Below are positions 1 to 6,538 of a stretch of DNA of 10,907 nt, piece by piece. The DNA comes from Candidatus Thorarchaeota archaeon. GTDB lineage: Archaea > Asgardarchaeota > Thorarchaeia > Thorarchaeales > Thorarchaeaceae. Location of the stretch: contig JABCSP010000049.1 of the NCBI GenBank assembly GCA_018238825.1, positions 1-10,907 on the forward strand, written 5' to 3'. A model generated the notes under the pieces. It worked only from the letters and a program-made list of their open reading frames with translations, was not told the origin of the DNA and searched no databases. Each line of letters starts with the position of its first letter. The first letter of the stretch is position 1. Both the position numbers and the translations under genes were made by a program.

Positions 1-2
1 CT

Positions 3-41
3 CTTGCTATTCTTGAAGGTTATGAAATTCCTAAGAAATAA
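3..41 (+). CDS. C-terminal tail of an unidentified upstream protein (partial)
   Basis: The reading frame that starts at base 3 encodes LAILEGYEIPKK and stops at TAA 39-41. Its composition looks like a normal protein end. It runs in from the left edge, so nothing can be said about function. A second open frame from base 1 to 54 also exists but its product is hydrophobic and less protein-like. Being upstream of hypD it could be another hydrogenase maturation gene, but no motif supports that. Confidence 0.35.
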   Translation, partial: LAILEGYEIPKK

Positions 42-90
42 GCTTGTGCCATAAGTCTTCATTTTTAACCATATCAACCTAGCACCGAGT

Positions 91-94
91 AGGT
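91..94 (+). promoter_or_regulatory. Shine-Dalgarno site of hypD
   Basis: AGGT lies 8 bases before the ATG at 103. It supports that ATG over the nearer ATG at 98, which meets a stop after one further codon. The 61-base gap after the upstream stop contains a T run near 62-66 followed by ACCATA. This could be a weak TATA-like element, but it is not convincing. Confidence 0.5.
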
Positions 95-102
95 TTGATG
101 CT

Positions 103-1182
103 ATGAGTGAATCTACTGGATTTAGAGATCCTAGATATGCAGAGGCAGTTACTAAAGAAATCAAATCGCGAGGAGAAGGTAAACAAATTCGTATTGTTCA
201 TGTATGTGGAACTCATGAAGACACCATAAGCCAGCATGGACTCAGGTCTCTTCTCCCGGACGGTATCAGTCTAGTTGCGGGTCCAGGATGTCCTGTTTGT
301 GTATGTGCGGCAGAAGATGTAGATATGGCCATTGAACTATCTCGTCAAGGTCATATCATCACAACCTTTGGTGACATGTTCAAAGTTCCATCAACAGAAT
401 CCTCACTTGCGAAAGAGCGAGCAAAGGGTGCCGATGTTCGTATCGTATATGGAATCAGTGAGGCAATAGAGATTGCCAAGAAAAATCCAGAAAAAGAAGT
501 TGTATTTATTGGAGTGGGTTTTGAAACCACTGCGCCCACAATGGCGCTCGAACTTATACGAAGTCCACCATCAAATTTCTCAATATTGACCTCACTCAAG
601 GTGGTTCCTCCAGCAATGGATCTTCTTGTGAAAATCGAAGGATTCAATGTTGACGGATTCATAACCCCAGGTCATGTATCTGCAATTGTGGGAACTAATG
701 CATTCCAATCCTTTGCTGAGAAAAACAATGCACCTTGTGTTGCGGCGGGTTTCGAACCTCTTGATGTTCTCGAGGCAATCAGAATGATTTTGATTCAAAT
801 TGATGAGGGAAGAGCGGACTCTGAGAATGAATACACTCGTGTTGTCCGTCCGGAGGGGAATGTTGCAGCACAGAAGGTCCTAGAACAAGCATTCCGTATT
901 GATGACGCCCCTTGGAGAGGCTTAGGAATTATTGAGGGGTCGGGATATTTCATCAGAGAAGAATACGCTGAGCATGATGCAAGGGTGAAATTTGACTTCC
1001 CCGAATTTGAATCAGTGGACCTTCTCCCAGGGTGCAGATGTCATGAAGTTGTCTTAGGAATGGTAGATCCTCTTGAATGCAAGTTGTTTGGAAAACGATG
1101 CACTCCAATGGATCCATATGGACCTTGTATGGTAGGCCATGAAGGAACATGTAGGATTCGTCACGAAAATGTGGATTTGTAG
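103..1182 (+). CDS. hypD: Hydrogenase maturation protein HypD
   Basis: HypD works with HypC as the scaffold on which the Fe(CN)2CO unit of [NiFe]-hydrogenases is assembled in the cytoplasm. The 359-residue product is full length for the family. It shows the hallmark CGTHE motif (35-39) with the essential cysteine, GPGCPVC (61-66, Cys63 and Cys66), DMFKVPS (91-97) and GFETTAP (139-145). The C-terminal cysteine set (Cys311, 313, 326, 333, 342, 350, the last in GHEGTC) includes the ligands of the family's [4Fe-4S] cluster. The ATG start has a good ribosome binding site. The gene ends 5 bases from the end of convergent mobA. No hydrogenase structural genes or other hyp genes are visible, so its target enzyme lies elsewhere. 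Identification is firm from the motifs. Confidence 0.97.
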   Translation: MSESTGFRDPRYAEAVTKEIKSRGEGKQIRIVHVCGTHEDTISQHGLRSLLPDGISLVAGPGCPVCVCAAEDVDMAIELSRQGHIITTFGDMFKVPSTESSLAKERAKGADVRIVYGISEAIEIAKKNPEKEVVFIGVGFETTAPTMALELIRSPPSNFSILTSLKVVPPAMDLLVKIEGFNVDGFITPGHVSAIVGTNAFQSFAEKNNAPCVAAGFEPLDVLEAIRMILIQIDEGRADSENEYTRVVRPEGNVAAQKVLEQAFRIDDAPWRGLGIIEGSGYFIREEYAEHDARVKFDFPEFESVDLLPGCRCHEVVLGMVDPLECKLFGKRCTPMDPYGPCMVGHEGTCRIRHENVDL

Positions 1183-1187
1183 TTCTG

Positions 1188-1808
1188 TCACTTTTGTTTT
1201 CGTTTTCGCTCTGCAGATTTCAGTTCCTGTGTAGTATTGAAGTTCATGAAGGTGCTTAGTTCAGGGTCAAATTGATTGAGAGTTTCAGTGGAAACATAAA
1301 GAACATTCTGAAGTCTATCGAGAAGGTCACGCATTCTAAGTAATCCTTTCTCCATCACATCTAACCCTAGTATGTATGCATGCTCAGCTAGATAGACTGA
1401 ATGAAGTGGTTCAATATAACCAGATGGCCATGATGGTACTACAGCACCATGTCCAGGACTCAAACTAATGAGCATTTTGAGAAGATCTAGTTCTGCCAAG
1501 GGAGTATCAACTGGTAAGAGAAGTGTATGTGTGGTTTCAGTATGCTCAAAGGCACTGAGAGCCCCAGTCAGAGCACATTTTGGTTCCCCTTCAGGATCGA
1601 TAACGATTTGACCAGTCTTAACTAGGGGTTTGAACTTCGCTTCTTGTTCGTCATCTGAAACTACAACAAGAATATTGGAGGAGATTTGCTGTGCGATATC
1701 TAACATGTGTGTTAAGAGAGGTTTCCCTTGAAACTCAGCCAGAGATTTCTCAGATCCGAACCTCTTGGATGAACCTCCTGCAACGATTGCCACAGTTATG
1801 TCTTTCAT
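1188..1808 (-). CDS. mobA: Molybdenum cofactor guanylyltransferase (MobA family)
   Basis: This 206-residue protein is a nucleotidyltransferase of the MobA family, which transfers GMP from GTP to molybdopterin to make the guanine dinucleotide cofactor of Mo/W enzymes such as formate dehydrogenase. The N-terminal AGGSSKRFGSEKSL (10-23) is the family's nucleotide-binding signature, with Lys21 the conserved lysine. PVDTP (99-103) carries the metal-binding Asp101, EPLHSVY (133-139) matches the substrate-side segment, and FMNFNTTQEL (187-196) is the typical C-terminal signature. The basic tail RKRKQK is unusual. It starts 32 bases after the hdrA stop on the same strand, so it is probably co-transcribed; a GGAG lies 12 bases upstream of its ATG. 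A related NTP transferase with another substrate cannot be excluded by eye. Confidence 0.85.
   Translation of the reverse strand: MKDITVAIVAGGSSKRFGSEKSLAEFQGKPLLTHMLDIAQQISSNILVVVSDDEQEAKFKPLVKTGQIVIDPEGEPKCALTGALSAFEHTETTHTLLLPVDTPLAELDLLKMLISLSPGHGAVVPSWPSGYIEPLHSVYLAEHAYILGLDVMEKGLLRMRDLLDRLQNVLYVSTETLNQFDPELSTFMNFNTTQELKSAERKRKQK
1192..1206 (+). terminator. Oligo-T terminator of hypD
   Basis: Three T runs (TTTTGTTTTCGTTTT) follow the hypD stop by ten bases, the usual form of an archaeal U-tract terminator. They lie inside the end of the opposite gene mobA, where they encode its lysine/arginine-rich tail, so the two convergent transcription units overlap here. Confidence 0.5.
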
Positions 1809-1840
1809 ATTCTACTCGTACTCCAATAGTTCACATGCAT

Positions 1841-3805
1841 CTATTCTCGAGCAGAAAGATACTCAGTAATCATTGCTGCAATCTGACCATCAGTGTAATG
1901 CTGTGATGAAATTGCTCCACTCGGACAAGTAGAAGTACAGGTTCCACAACCCTTGCATAATGCAGGATTGACTTCAGCATAGCCGCGCTCATTAAGCACG
2001 ATGGCGTTGTATGGACAAACAGCGATACACTCTTGACATCCTGTGCACTTGTCTTCATTCACTATAGAGTAGTAAGGCTCGATATTGATCTTGCCCTTAC
2101 CCATAAGCGCCATAGCGCCTGATGCTGCAGCTTTTGCCTGTGCAACTGTATCTGGAATATCCTTTGGTCCCTGCGCCATTCCAGCTACAAAGATTCCATC
2201 GTTAAAGGAATCAACCGGTCGTAACTTAGGATGTGCTTCCAACAAGAAACCATCAGGAGAGAGACTGAGGTTCAGAGTATGTGAAATATTCTTAGTTGTT
2301 TCAGATGCCACAACTCCAGTAGATAGCACTACTAGGTCAACATCATCAAATTGAATGGGTTTACCAAGTAGAGTGTCTTCTCCGCGGACTATCAAGCTCA
2401 TGGTTTCATCGTTCTGGTGGACTTCTCCCACGCGTCCTCTGATGAAAGTAACTCCGGCTTTTGCTGTGCTCTCATAAAATTCTTCGTAACCCTTTCCAAA
2501 GGTTCTGAGGTCTATGTAGAAGATATAAACATCGATTCCTGTTTTGTCGCGTATCATTCGAGCTTGCTTGATTGCAGTCATGCAACAGATTCTAGAACAG
2601 TACTTGTTAGTGAGTTCATCACGACTCCCAACACATTGAATATAGACTATCTTCTTAGGTTTCTGAAGGTCGGAGGGTCTCACAATATTCCCTTGGGTTG
2701 GACCTGCTGAGCTAAGCATACGTTCGACTTCGCCGATGTTGACAACGTTTGGAAACTCGCCATAGCCGTACTCTGGCTTCTTTGTTGCATCAAAGAGCTC
2801 GAATCCAGTGGACACGATTATTGTACCGACTTCAATTTCAATTATTTTCTCAGCATCGTCGTAGTTGATAGCTCCTGCCTCACACTTATCCTTGCACTTT
2901 CCACAACGAACAGCATCCACACCAAGACAGTGCTCCATATCAAGCACGTATGCAGATGGGACAGCTTGTGCAAATGGAATGTAAATTGCCTTTCTGTAAG
3001 AGAGGTTTGCCTCAAAATCTGCAGGAATATCAACTGGACAAATTTCACTACAGTCACCGCAAGATGTACAGATTTCGAGATCTACATACCTTGGGCGCTG
3101 CTTTATTTTAACTTTGAAGTTCCCAACAAAACCATCCACAGATTCTACCTCTGCTAGGGTGATGAGGTCGATGTTAGGATGAACACCAACATCTGCCATT
3201 CTGGGTGTTAGAATGCAGCTGCTGCAATCCAGTGTAGGGAAAGTTTTGTCCCATTGAGCCATTTTTCCACCAATGGTCGGTTCTTTCTCAACTAGATGAA
3301 CCTCGAAACCCGCATCAGCAAGGTCGAGAGCTGCACTGATACCTGCAATTCCAGCCCCCACAATTAGTGTCGACTTCTTGATGGAAACCACGGGTTCATC
3401 AAGGGGTTCTAGAAGCCGTGTTCTAGCGACTGCCATTCGAATAAGATCAATGGCTTTCTCGGTTGCTGCTTCAGGATTATCTGAATGAATCCAAGAGTTG
3501 TGCTCTCTAATGTTTGCCATCTCTAGGAGAAAGGGATTGATACCAACATCGCGCATTGCCTGTCTGAAAGTTGGTTCATGCATCCGTGGACTGCATGCTG
3601 CAATTACTACACCCTCTAGTCGACTATTCTTGATATGGTCTTTCAATATCTGCTGACCAGGCTTTGAGCAGACATACTTGTAGTCATCTATAACTTCCAC
3701 ATTTGAGAGACCACTTATTGCCGCCTTGACTTTTTCAATGTCAACAACACCAGCTATATTGCTTCCACAGTGGCAAATGAAGACTCCAATCTTCTTGTCA
3801 GACAT
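1841..3805 (-). CDS. hdrA: Heterodisulfide reductase subunit A-like flavoprotein
   Basis: HdrA is the FAD-carrying, electron-bifurcating subunit of soluble heterodisulfide reductases; it links hydrogenase or formate dehydrogenase electrons to ferredoxin and a disulfide acceptor. The 654-residue product has the methanogen-type layout: an N-terminal HdrA domain with CHCGSN (11-16), Cys46 and ACSPRMHE (70-77); an FAD-binding GAGIAGISAA (150-159); DCSSC (193-197); an inserted ferredoxin segment (Cys246, 249, 252, 256 and Cys293, 301, 304, 308); a further cysteine group around CVGSR and YCSRICC (391-408); and a C-terminal ferredoxin domain (Cys587, 590, 593, 597 and Cys617, 620, 623, 627). The ATG is preceded by GAGGA at 3814-3818. 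No hdrB, hdrC or mvhD is adjacent; mobA follows. Its partners and acceptor are therefore unknown; the assignment to the HdrA family is firm. Confidence 0.95.
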   Translation of the reverse strand: MSDKKIGVFICHCGSNIAGVVDIEKVKAAISGLSNVEVIDDYKYVCSKPGQQILKDHIKNSRLEGVVIAACSPRMHEPTFRQAMRDVGINPFLLEMANIREHNSWIHSDNPEAATEKAIDLIRMAVARTRLLEPLDEPVVSIKKSTLIVGAGIAGISAALDLADAGFEVHLVEKEPTIGGKMAQWDKTFPTLDCSSCILTPRMADVGVHPNIDLITLAEVESVDGFVGNFKVKIKQRPRYVDLEICTSCGDCSEICPVDIPADFEANLSYRKAIYIPFAQAVPSAYVLDMEHCLGVDAVRCGKCKDKCEAGAINYDDAEKIIEIEVGTIIVSTGFELFDATKKPEYGYGEFPNVVNIGEVERMLSSAGPTQGNIVRPSDLQKPKKIVYIQCVGSRDELTNKYCSRICCMTAIKQARMIRDKTGIDVYIFYIDLRTFGKGYEEFYESTAKAGVTFIRGRVGEVHQNDETMSLIVRGEDTLLGKPIQFDDVDLVVLSTGVVASETTKNISHTLNLSLSPDGFLLEAHPKLRPVDSFNDGIFVAGMAQGPKDIPDTVAQAKAAASGAMALMGKGKINIEPYYSIVNEDKCTGCQECIAVCPYNAIVLNERGYAEVNPALCKGCGTCTSTCPSGAISSQHYTDGQIAAMITEYLSARE

Positions 3806-3813
3806 GTTTTCTT

Positions 3814-3818
3814 TCCTC
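3814..3818 (-). promoter_or_regulatory. Shine-Dalgarno site of hdrA
   Basis: On the - strand this reads GAGGA, 8 bases before the hdrA ATG at 3805. It fits the purine-rich sites before the other genes in the window and confirms the chosen start. Confidence 0.6.
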
Positions 3819-3832
3819 GGATTCTACAGGGG

Positions 3833-3858
3833 TACGAGCGCCGTCGAACTAGCTCGTA
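3833..3858. repeat. Perfect inverted repeat upstream of hdrA (candidate operator or leader hairpin)
   Basis: TACGAGC (3833-3839) and GCTCGTA (3852-3858) are exact reverse complements separated by 12 bases. The dyad lies 28-53 bases upstream of the hdrA ATG and about 75 bases before the TATA-like box of the divergent lipid gene, so it most likely concerns hdrA-mobA. A weak TATA-like GTTAAGAT on the - strand (3876-3883) would place transcription initiation at or inside the repeat, as expected of a repressor site. As RNA it would be a 7-bp stem with a 12-base loop. Function is inferred from position and symmetry only. Confidence 0.5.
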
Positions 3859-3933
3859 TTAGTGTTTCGGGAGCAATCTTAACGGTGTTATGTTGAAAAG
3901 CAGAAATGCAAAGGTCAAGAACACCACCACAAG

Positions 3934-3942
3934 CATAAAAAG
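3934..3942 (+). promoter_or_regulatory. TATA box of the GGGP synthase gene
   Basis: CATAAAAAG is a good archaeal TATA-like element. Initiation about 25 bases downstream, near 3963, would give a leader of some 20 bases that just includes the ribosome binding site at 3970-3975. The spacing to the GTG start is coherent, though no upstream BRE is obvious. Confidence 0.5.
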
Positions 3943-3969
3943 CCAAACTAGCCGAGAACACATAGATTT

Positions 3970-3975
3970 GGAGGT
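3970..3975 (+). promoter_or_regulatory. Shine-Dalgarno site deciding a GTG start
   Basis: GGAGGT lies 6 bases before the GTG at 3982. It is a near-perfect match to the anti-Shine-Dalgarno sequence and identifies this non-ATG codon as the start of the lipid synthase gene. Confidence 0.75.
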
Positions 3976-3981
3976 CACACC

Positions 3982-4755
3982 GTGTCTGGCAAAGTATGGA
4001 AATACATCACTGAAAAGTTAGCATCAGATGGTGCCTGTCACTTCTCGCTGCTTGATCCTGACCCTCTCGGTACTAGTGTAGAGAATGTAGTCAAACAGGC
4101 AGTGATAGTTGAGAAGGCTGGGAGCGACGCCGTTATGATTGGAGGTAGTACTATCTTTGGTGTTATTGATGATGCAGTGGCTCAAATCGGTGAAGCCATC
4201 GATATTCCAACAATTCTCTTTCCAGGGAATATCACTGGTGTTTCGGAACATGCAGATGCTGTTTTCTTCATGTCATTGCTAAACAGTACAAACCCATATT
4301 GGATAATTGGAGCACAAGCACTTGCTGCTCCCAAGATAAAAATGACTGGCATCGAAGCAATTCCAATGGCATATTTGATGGTAGCACCAGGAAAGACTGC
4401 AGCTTGGGTTGGAGATGCTAAACCATTCCTGCGTGACAAACCCAAGATTCCTGCAATGTATGCTATTGCAGCAGAATTACTTGGTATGAAACTTGTCTAT
4501 CTAGAGGCTGGAAGTGGTGCAGAAGGTGGAGGAGTACCTCCTGAGATGATAGGAACAGTTTCGCAGTTCATTGAAATCCCAGTAATTACAGGCGGCGGTT
4601 TCAATGACAAAGAATCTGTTGTTACTGCTGTAAATGCGGGAGCCTCAATAGTAGTACAGGGTACATACATCGAAAAACATGTTCAGAAAGATAATGGTGC
4701 AGGACTTGCGAAGATAGTCAAGGGGCTCAAGGAAGCTGGCGCCAAGAGCGTTTGA
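3982..4755 (+). CDS. Geranylgeranylglyceryl phosphate synthase
   Basis: This enzyme joins geranylgeranyl diphosphate to sn-glycerol-1-phosphate, the first committed step of archaeal ether-lipid synthesis, at the membrane surface. The 257-residue product is a PcrB/GGGPS-type TIM barrel of normal length. It shows LLDPDP (23-28), MIGGST (52-57), LFPGN (79-83), YLEAGSGA (173-180) and GGG (204-206), which together form the phosphate-binding and Mg/diphosphate sites in the family. The GTG start is set by the upstream GGAGGT. The gene appears monocistronic, with its own TATA-like box and a T-rich terminator region after it. Length and motifs suggest the group II branch of archaeal enzymes rather than bacterial heptaprenyl PcrB; the branch assignment is less certain than the family. 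Confidence 0.95.
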   Translation: MSGKVWKYITEKLASDGACHFSLLDPDPLGTSVENVVKQAVIVEKAGSDAVMIGGSTIFGVIDDAVAQIGEAIDIPTILFPGNITGVSEHADAVFFMSLLNSTNPYWIIGAQALAAPKIKMTGIEAIPMAYLMVAPGKTAAWVGDAKPFLRDKPKIPAMYAIAAELLGMKLVYLEAGSGAEGGGVPPEMIGTVSQFIEIPVITGGGFNDKESVVTAVNAGASIVVQGTYIEKHVQKDNGAGLAKIVKGLKEAGAKSV

Positions 4756-4791
4756 AACAGCTGCACAAATCCTTGTTTTGTACCAATTCGA

Positions 4792-4824
4792 GTTTTTTCC
4801 TTCCAAATTTTTTCCAAAAAATTT
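4792..4824 (+). terminator. Oligo-T terminator region with AT palindrome
   Basis: Starting about 35 bases after the lipid gene stop, the + strand has two runs of six T (one near 4792-4798, one at 4808-4813), typical of archaeal intrinsic termination. The second belongs to a perfect palindrome: AAATTTTTT (4805-4813), CC, AAAAAATTT (4816-4824). The 9-bp all-AT stem with a 2-base spacer is too tight to close fully as RNA, so the T runs are probably the active part. Confidence 0.55.
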
Positions 4825-4875
4825 CACACACCAAGTTGTCAGGCAACCTGTGATACTAAGAACATTGGTTAATTC

Positions 4876-4910
4876 GTTAGACTCTCGTCTGATAAATGGA
4901 TAACTCTAAC
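4876..4910. repeat. Small inverted repeats in the leader region of the Roadblock gene
   Basis: TTAGAC (4877-4882) and GTCTGA (4887-4892) can form a 6-bp hairpin with one G-U pair and a TCTC loop. GTTAGA (4876-4881) is also an exact reverse complement of TCTAAC (4905-4910). They lie just upstream of an AT-rich, TATA-like stretch at 4912-4921. Short repeats like these can arise by chance. Confidence 0.25.
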
Positions 4911-4954
4911 AAAGATTTATGTAGCTCTTGACAGTCCCTTTTGTTAACTGATTG

Positions 4955-4960
4955 GGAGGA
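4955..4960 (+). promoter_or_regulatory. Shine-Dalgarno site of the Roadblock gene
   Basis: GGAGGA lies 10 bases before TTG 4971 and downstream of the other possible TTG start at 4941, so it argues for the shorter protein. The ATG at 4961 directly follows it but opens only a 19-codon frame. Confidence 0.55.
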
Positions 4961-4970
4961 ATGCTATACT

Positions 4971-5366
4971 TTGTCTTCGAAGACCGAAATGTTGAAAGAA
5001 CTACTTTTAGACTTGAGTAGAGCCTCCCAAGGTAATGTGGAAGCTAGTGCAATTATTTCCAAATCACAGGGACTCACAATCCATTCTCATTATCCAGATG
5101 GAATAGATGATAAGAAGATCCCAGATGAGGATGTTATTGCTGGAAGGGCCACTCAAATCCAAGAAGCCACTCGAAAAGTGTTCAAACAGCTTAAGCGTGG
5201 CCCCTTGATCAGGATGCTTATTGAGGGTGAGCGGGGATACATTATCATTTGTGACGCAGGAGATGACGCAATTCTGGTTGTGCTCACAAACAAGCGAGCC
5301 AACATTGGATACATGTTCTTCTCAATGTCAAGGACTGCGCGACGAATCGATCAGGTTCTTTCCTAG
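4971..5366 (+). CDS. Roadblock/LC7-domain protein
   Basis: This 131-residue protein looks like a single Roadblock/LC7 domain. In the family this fold dimerises and acts as a platform or regulator for small GTPases such as MglA or Ras/Rag-type proteins. An N-terminal helix (MLKELLLDLSRAS, 7-19) leads to a strand pair with the typical ASAIISKSQGLTIHSH (25-40). A second helix (about 55-76) follows, then strands IRMLIEGERGYIIICDAG (80-97), AILVVLTN (100-107) and a final helix from NIGYMFF. The TTG start at 4971 is chosen because GGAGGA precedes it; TTG 4941 would add ten residues and ATG 4989 would shorten it. The next gene, methionine aminopeptidase, follows closely and is probably co-transcribed. 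No GTPase gene is in the window, so its partner is unknown. Confidence 0.7.
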   Translation: MSSKTEMLKELLLDLSRASQGNVEASAIISKSQGLTIHSHYPDGIDDKKIPDEDVIAGRATQIQEATRKVFKQLKRGPLIRMLIEGERGYIIICDAGDDAILVVLTNKRANIGYMFFSMSRTARRIDQVLS

Positions 5367-5429
5367 GTATTGCCCCATCGTCACTTTTATCTGTCCACTA
5401 AATCAGAAGCAATTAGGTCGGTGAACATT

Positions 5430-6362
5430 GTGTCAGAAGAGAAACCCAAAAAAACTGGAACTGATGAAGAAACCGAGGATGAATGGGATAAGTGGCGGCG
5501 TGCGGGAGTTGTAGCCAAAGAGGCACTTGCACTAGCTCGCCCAATGATTGAACCCGGAACAAAATTACTTGATATTATCAATACTGCCGAAAACCATATT
5601 CGAGAGAACTCTTCTGGTACATCATTTCCTTGCAATGTTGCACTGAACAATATCGCAGCTCATTACACCTCTCCTCTCAATGACGAAACTGTAATAGAAG
5701 AAGGAGACCTCGTGACTGTTGATTGTGGAGCTCATGTGGATGGCTGCATTTCAGATTCAGCTTTCACGGTTGCATTAAATCCAGACCATCAGGATTTAGT
5801 CAAAGCTTCGCAGACTGCAACGAAAGTAGCAATAAGAATGATGAGACCCGGTGCAAAATTAAATACAATTGGTGCACTCATTGAGGATACGATAACAAGT
5901 GCAGGATTTCAACCAATCAAACAGCTCACTGGACATCAATTGAAAGAGTATGAACTTCATGCAGAAAAGCAAGTGCCATGCGTAAGTGGAAAGTCCGAGG
6001 TACTTGTTGAAGAGGGCGAAATCTATGCAGTTGAAACCTTTGCAAGTACAGGATCTGGAAATATATCAGACCTGCCAAATCCAACAATTTACCAACTTTT
6101 ACCCGTAAGAGTGCCAGTACGATTCAAGGGCTCAAAGCAGTTCTTAGGAATTGCTAGGAAAGAATACAAGGAATTCCCCTTTGCAGAGCGATGGTTAGCT
6201 GAACGAATGAAACATGCTACTCTCAAAATGGCAATCAGGGAACTCAAAAAGAACGGAGCTCTATACGGACATAATATCTTGACTGAAGAGAAAGGCGAAT
6301 TTGTTTCACAACACGAACATACAATTATTATCACAGAGAAAGGTCACGAGCAAACAACCTAG
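5430..6362 (+). CDS. map: Methionine aminopeptidase, type II
   Basis: The enzyme removes the initiator methionine from new proteins in the cytoplasm. All metal ligands of the pita-bread fold are visible, numbered from GTG 5430: Asp98 in VDCGAHVDG, Asp109 in SDSAFTV, His169 in TGHQL, Glu202 in ETFAS and Glu296 in QHEHT; the catalytic His78 is in AAHYTSP. The helical segment between GSGN and the last glutamate is the insertion that marks type II (archaeal/eukaryotic) enzymes. From GTG 5430 it has 310 residues, close to the archaeal norm of about 295. GTG 5421 or TTG 5370 are alternative in-frame starts; the first follows AGGT too closely and the second lacks a useful ribosome binding site. An acidic, lysine-containing tail of about 20 residues precedes the fold. 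It sits 63 bases after the Roadblock stop. Confidence 0.92.
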   Translation: MSEEKPKKTGTDEETEDEWDKWRRAGVVAKEALALARPMIEPGTKLLDIINTAENHIRENSSGTSFPCNVALNNIAAHYTSPLNDETVIEEGDLVTVDCGAHVDGCISDSAFTVALNPDHQDLVKASQTATKVAIRMMRPGAKLNTIGALIEDTITSAGFQPIKQLTGHQLKEYELHAEKQVPCVSGKSEVLVEEGEIYAVETFASTGSGNISDLPNPTIYQLLPVRVPVRFKGSKQFLGIARKEYKEFPFAERWLAERMKHATLKMAIRELKKNGALYGHNILTEEKGEFVSQHEHTIIITEKGHEQTT

Positions 6363-6417
6363 AGCGAAGGAAATCTCACTTAGTAACGCGTCGAACCAAA
6401 CATCGACTGACACAGAA

Positions 6418-6427
6418 GTATTAAAAG
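6418..6427 (+). promoter_or_regulatory. Possible TATA box of tfb
   Basis: GTATTAAAAG resembles an archaeal TATA element and would start transcription near 6448, giving a leader of about 90 bases. TTGATATTTT at 6441-6450 is a second candidate, which would move the start to about 6471, within the inverted repeats. The sequence does not decide between them. Confidence 0.35.
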
Positions 6428-6464
6428 AGAATTTACCAATTTGATATTTTGTAGGTTCCAGGGA

Positions 6465-6507
6465 GACTGTCATTGATACAATGACTTTGCAGTGAATACT
6501 GACAGTC
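6465..6507. repeat. Two overlapping perfect inverted repeats in the tfb leader
   Basis: Hairpin A is GTCATTG (6469-6475), ATA, CAATGAC (6479-6485): a perfect 7-bp stem with a 3-base loop. Dyad B is GACTGTCA (6465-6472) with TGACAGTC (6500-6507): a perfect 8-bp match with 27 bases between. Both need bases 6469-6472, so as RNA they would exclude each other. A further small stem, CAGT/ACTG at 6490-6501, overlaps B. They end 20 bases before the ribosome binding site of tfb. They may act as an attenuator-like leader or as nested operator half-sites; no match to a named riboswitch is recognised. Confidence 0.6.
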
Positions 6508-6526
6508 AGGTCAGGCGCCAACAAAT

Positions 6527-6533
6527 GGAGGAG
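6527..6533 (+). promoter_or_regulatory. Shine-Dalgarno site deciding a TTG start
   Basis: GGAGGAG lies 5 bases before TTG 6539 and selects it as the tfb start. An ATG at 6525 overlaps the site but is in another frame. Confidence 0.65.
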
Positions 6534-6538
6534 AGAGG

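Noticed and set aside
1..54. Alternative open frame at the left edge ending at TAA 52-54
   Set aside because: Its leucine-rich translation looks less like a real protein end than the frame ending at 41.
592..798. Small - strand open frames within hypD
   Set aside because: They are antisense shadows of a strongly conserved gene without ribosome binding sites or recognisable domains.
4941..4970. Longer start of the Roadblock gene at TTG 4941
   Set aside because: The GGAGGA ribosome binding site lies inside this extension and fits TTG 4971; a TATA-like stretch at 4912-4921 would start transcription near 4941.
5370..5429. Longer start of methionine aminopeptidase at TTG 5370
   Set aside because: It begins only 3 bases after the previous stop with no properly spaced ribosome binding site, and adds residues not expected in the family.
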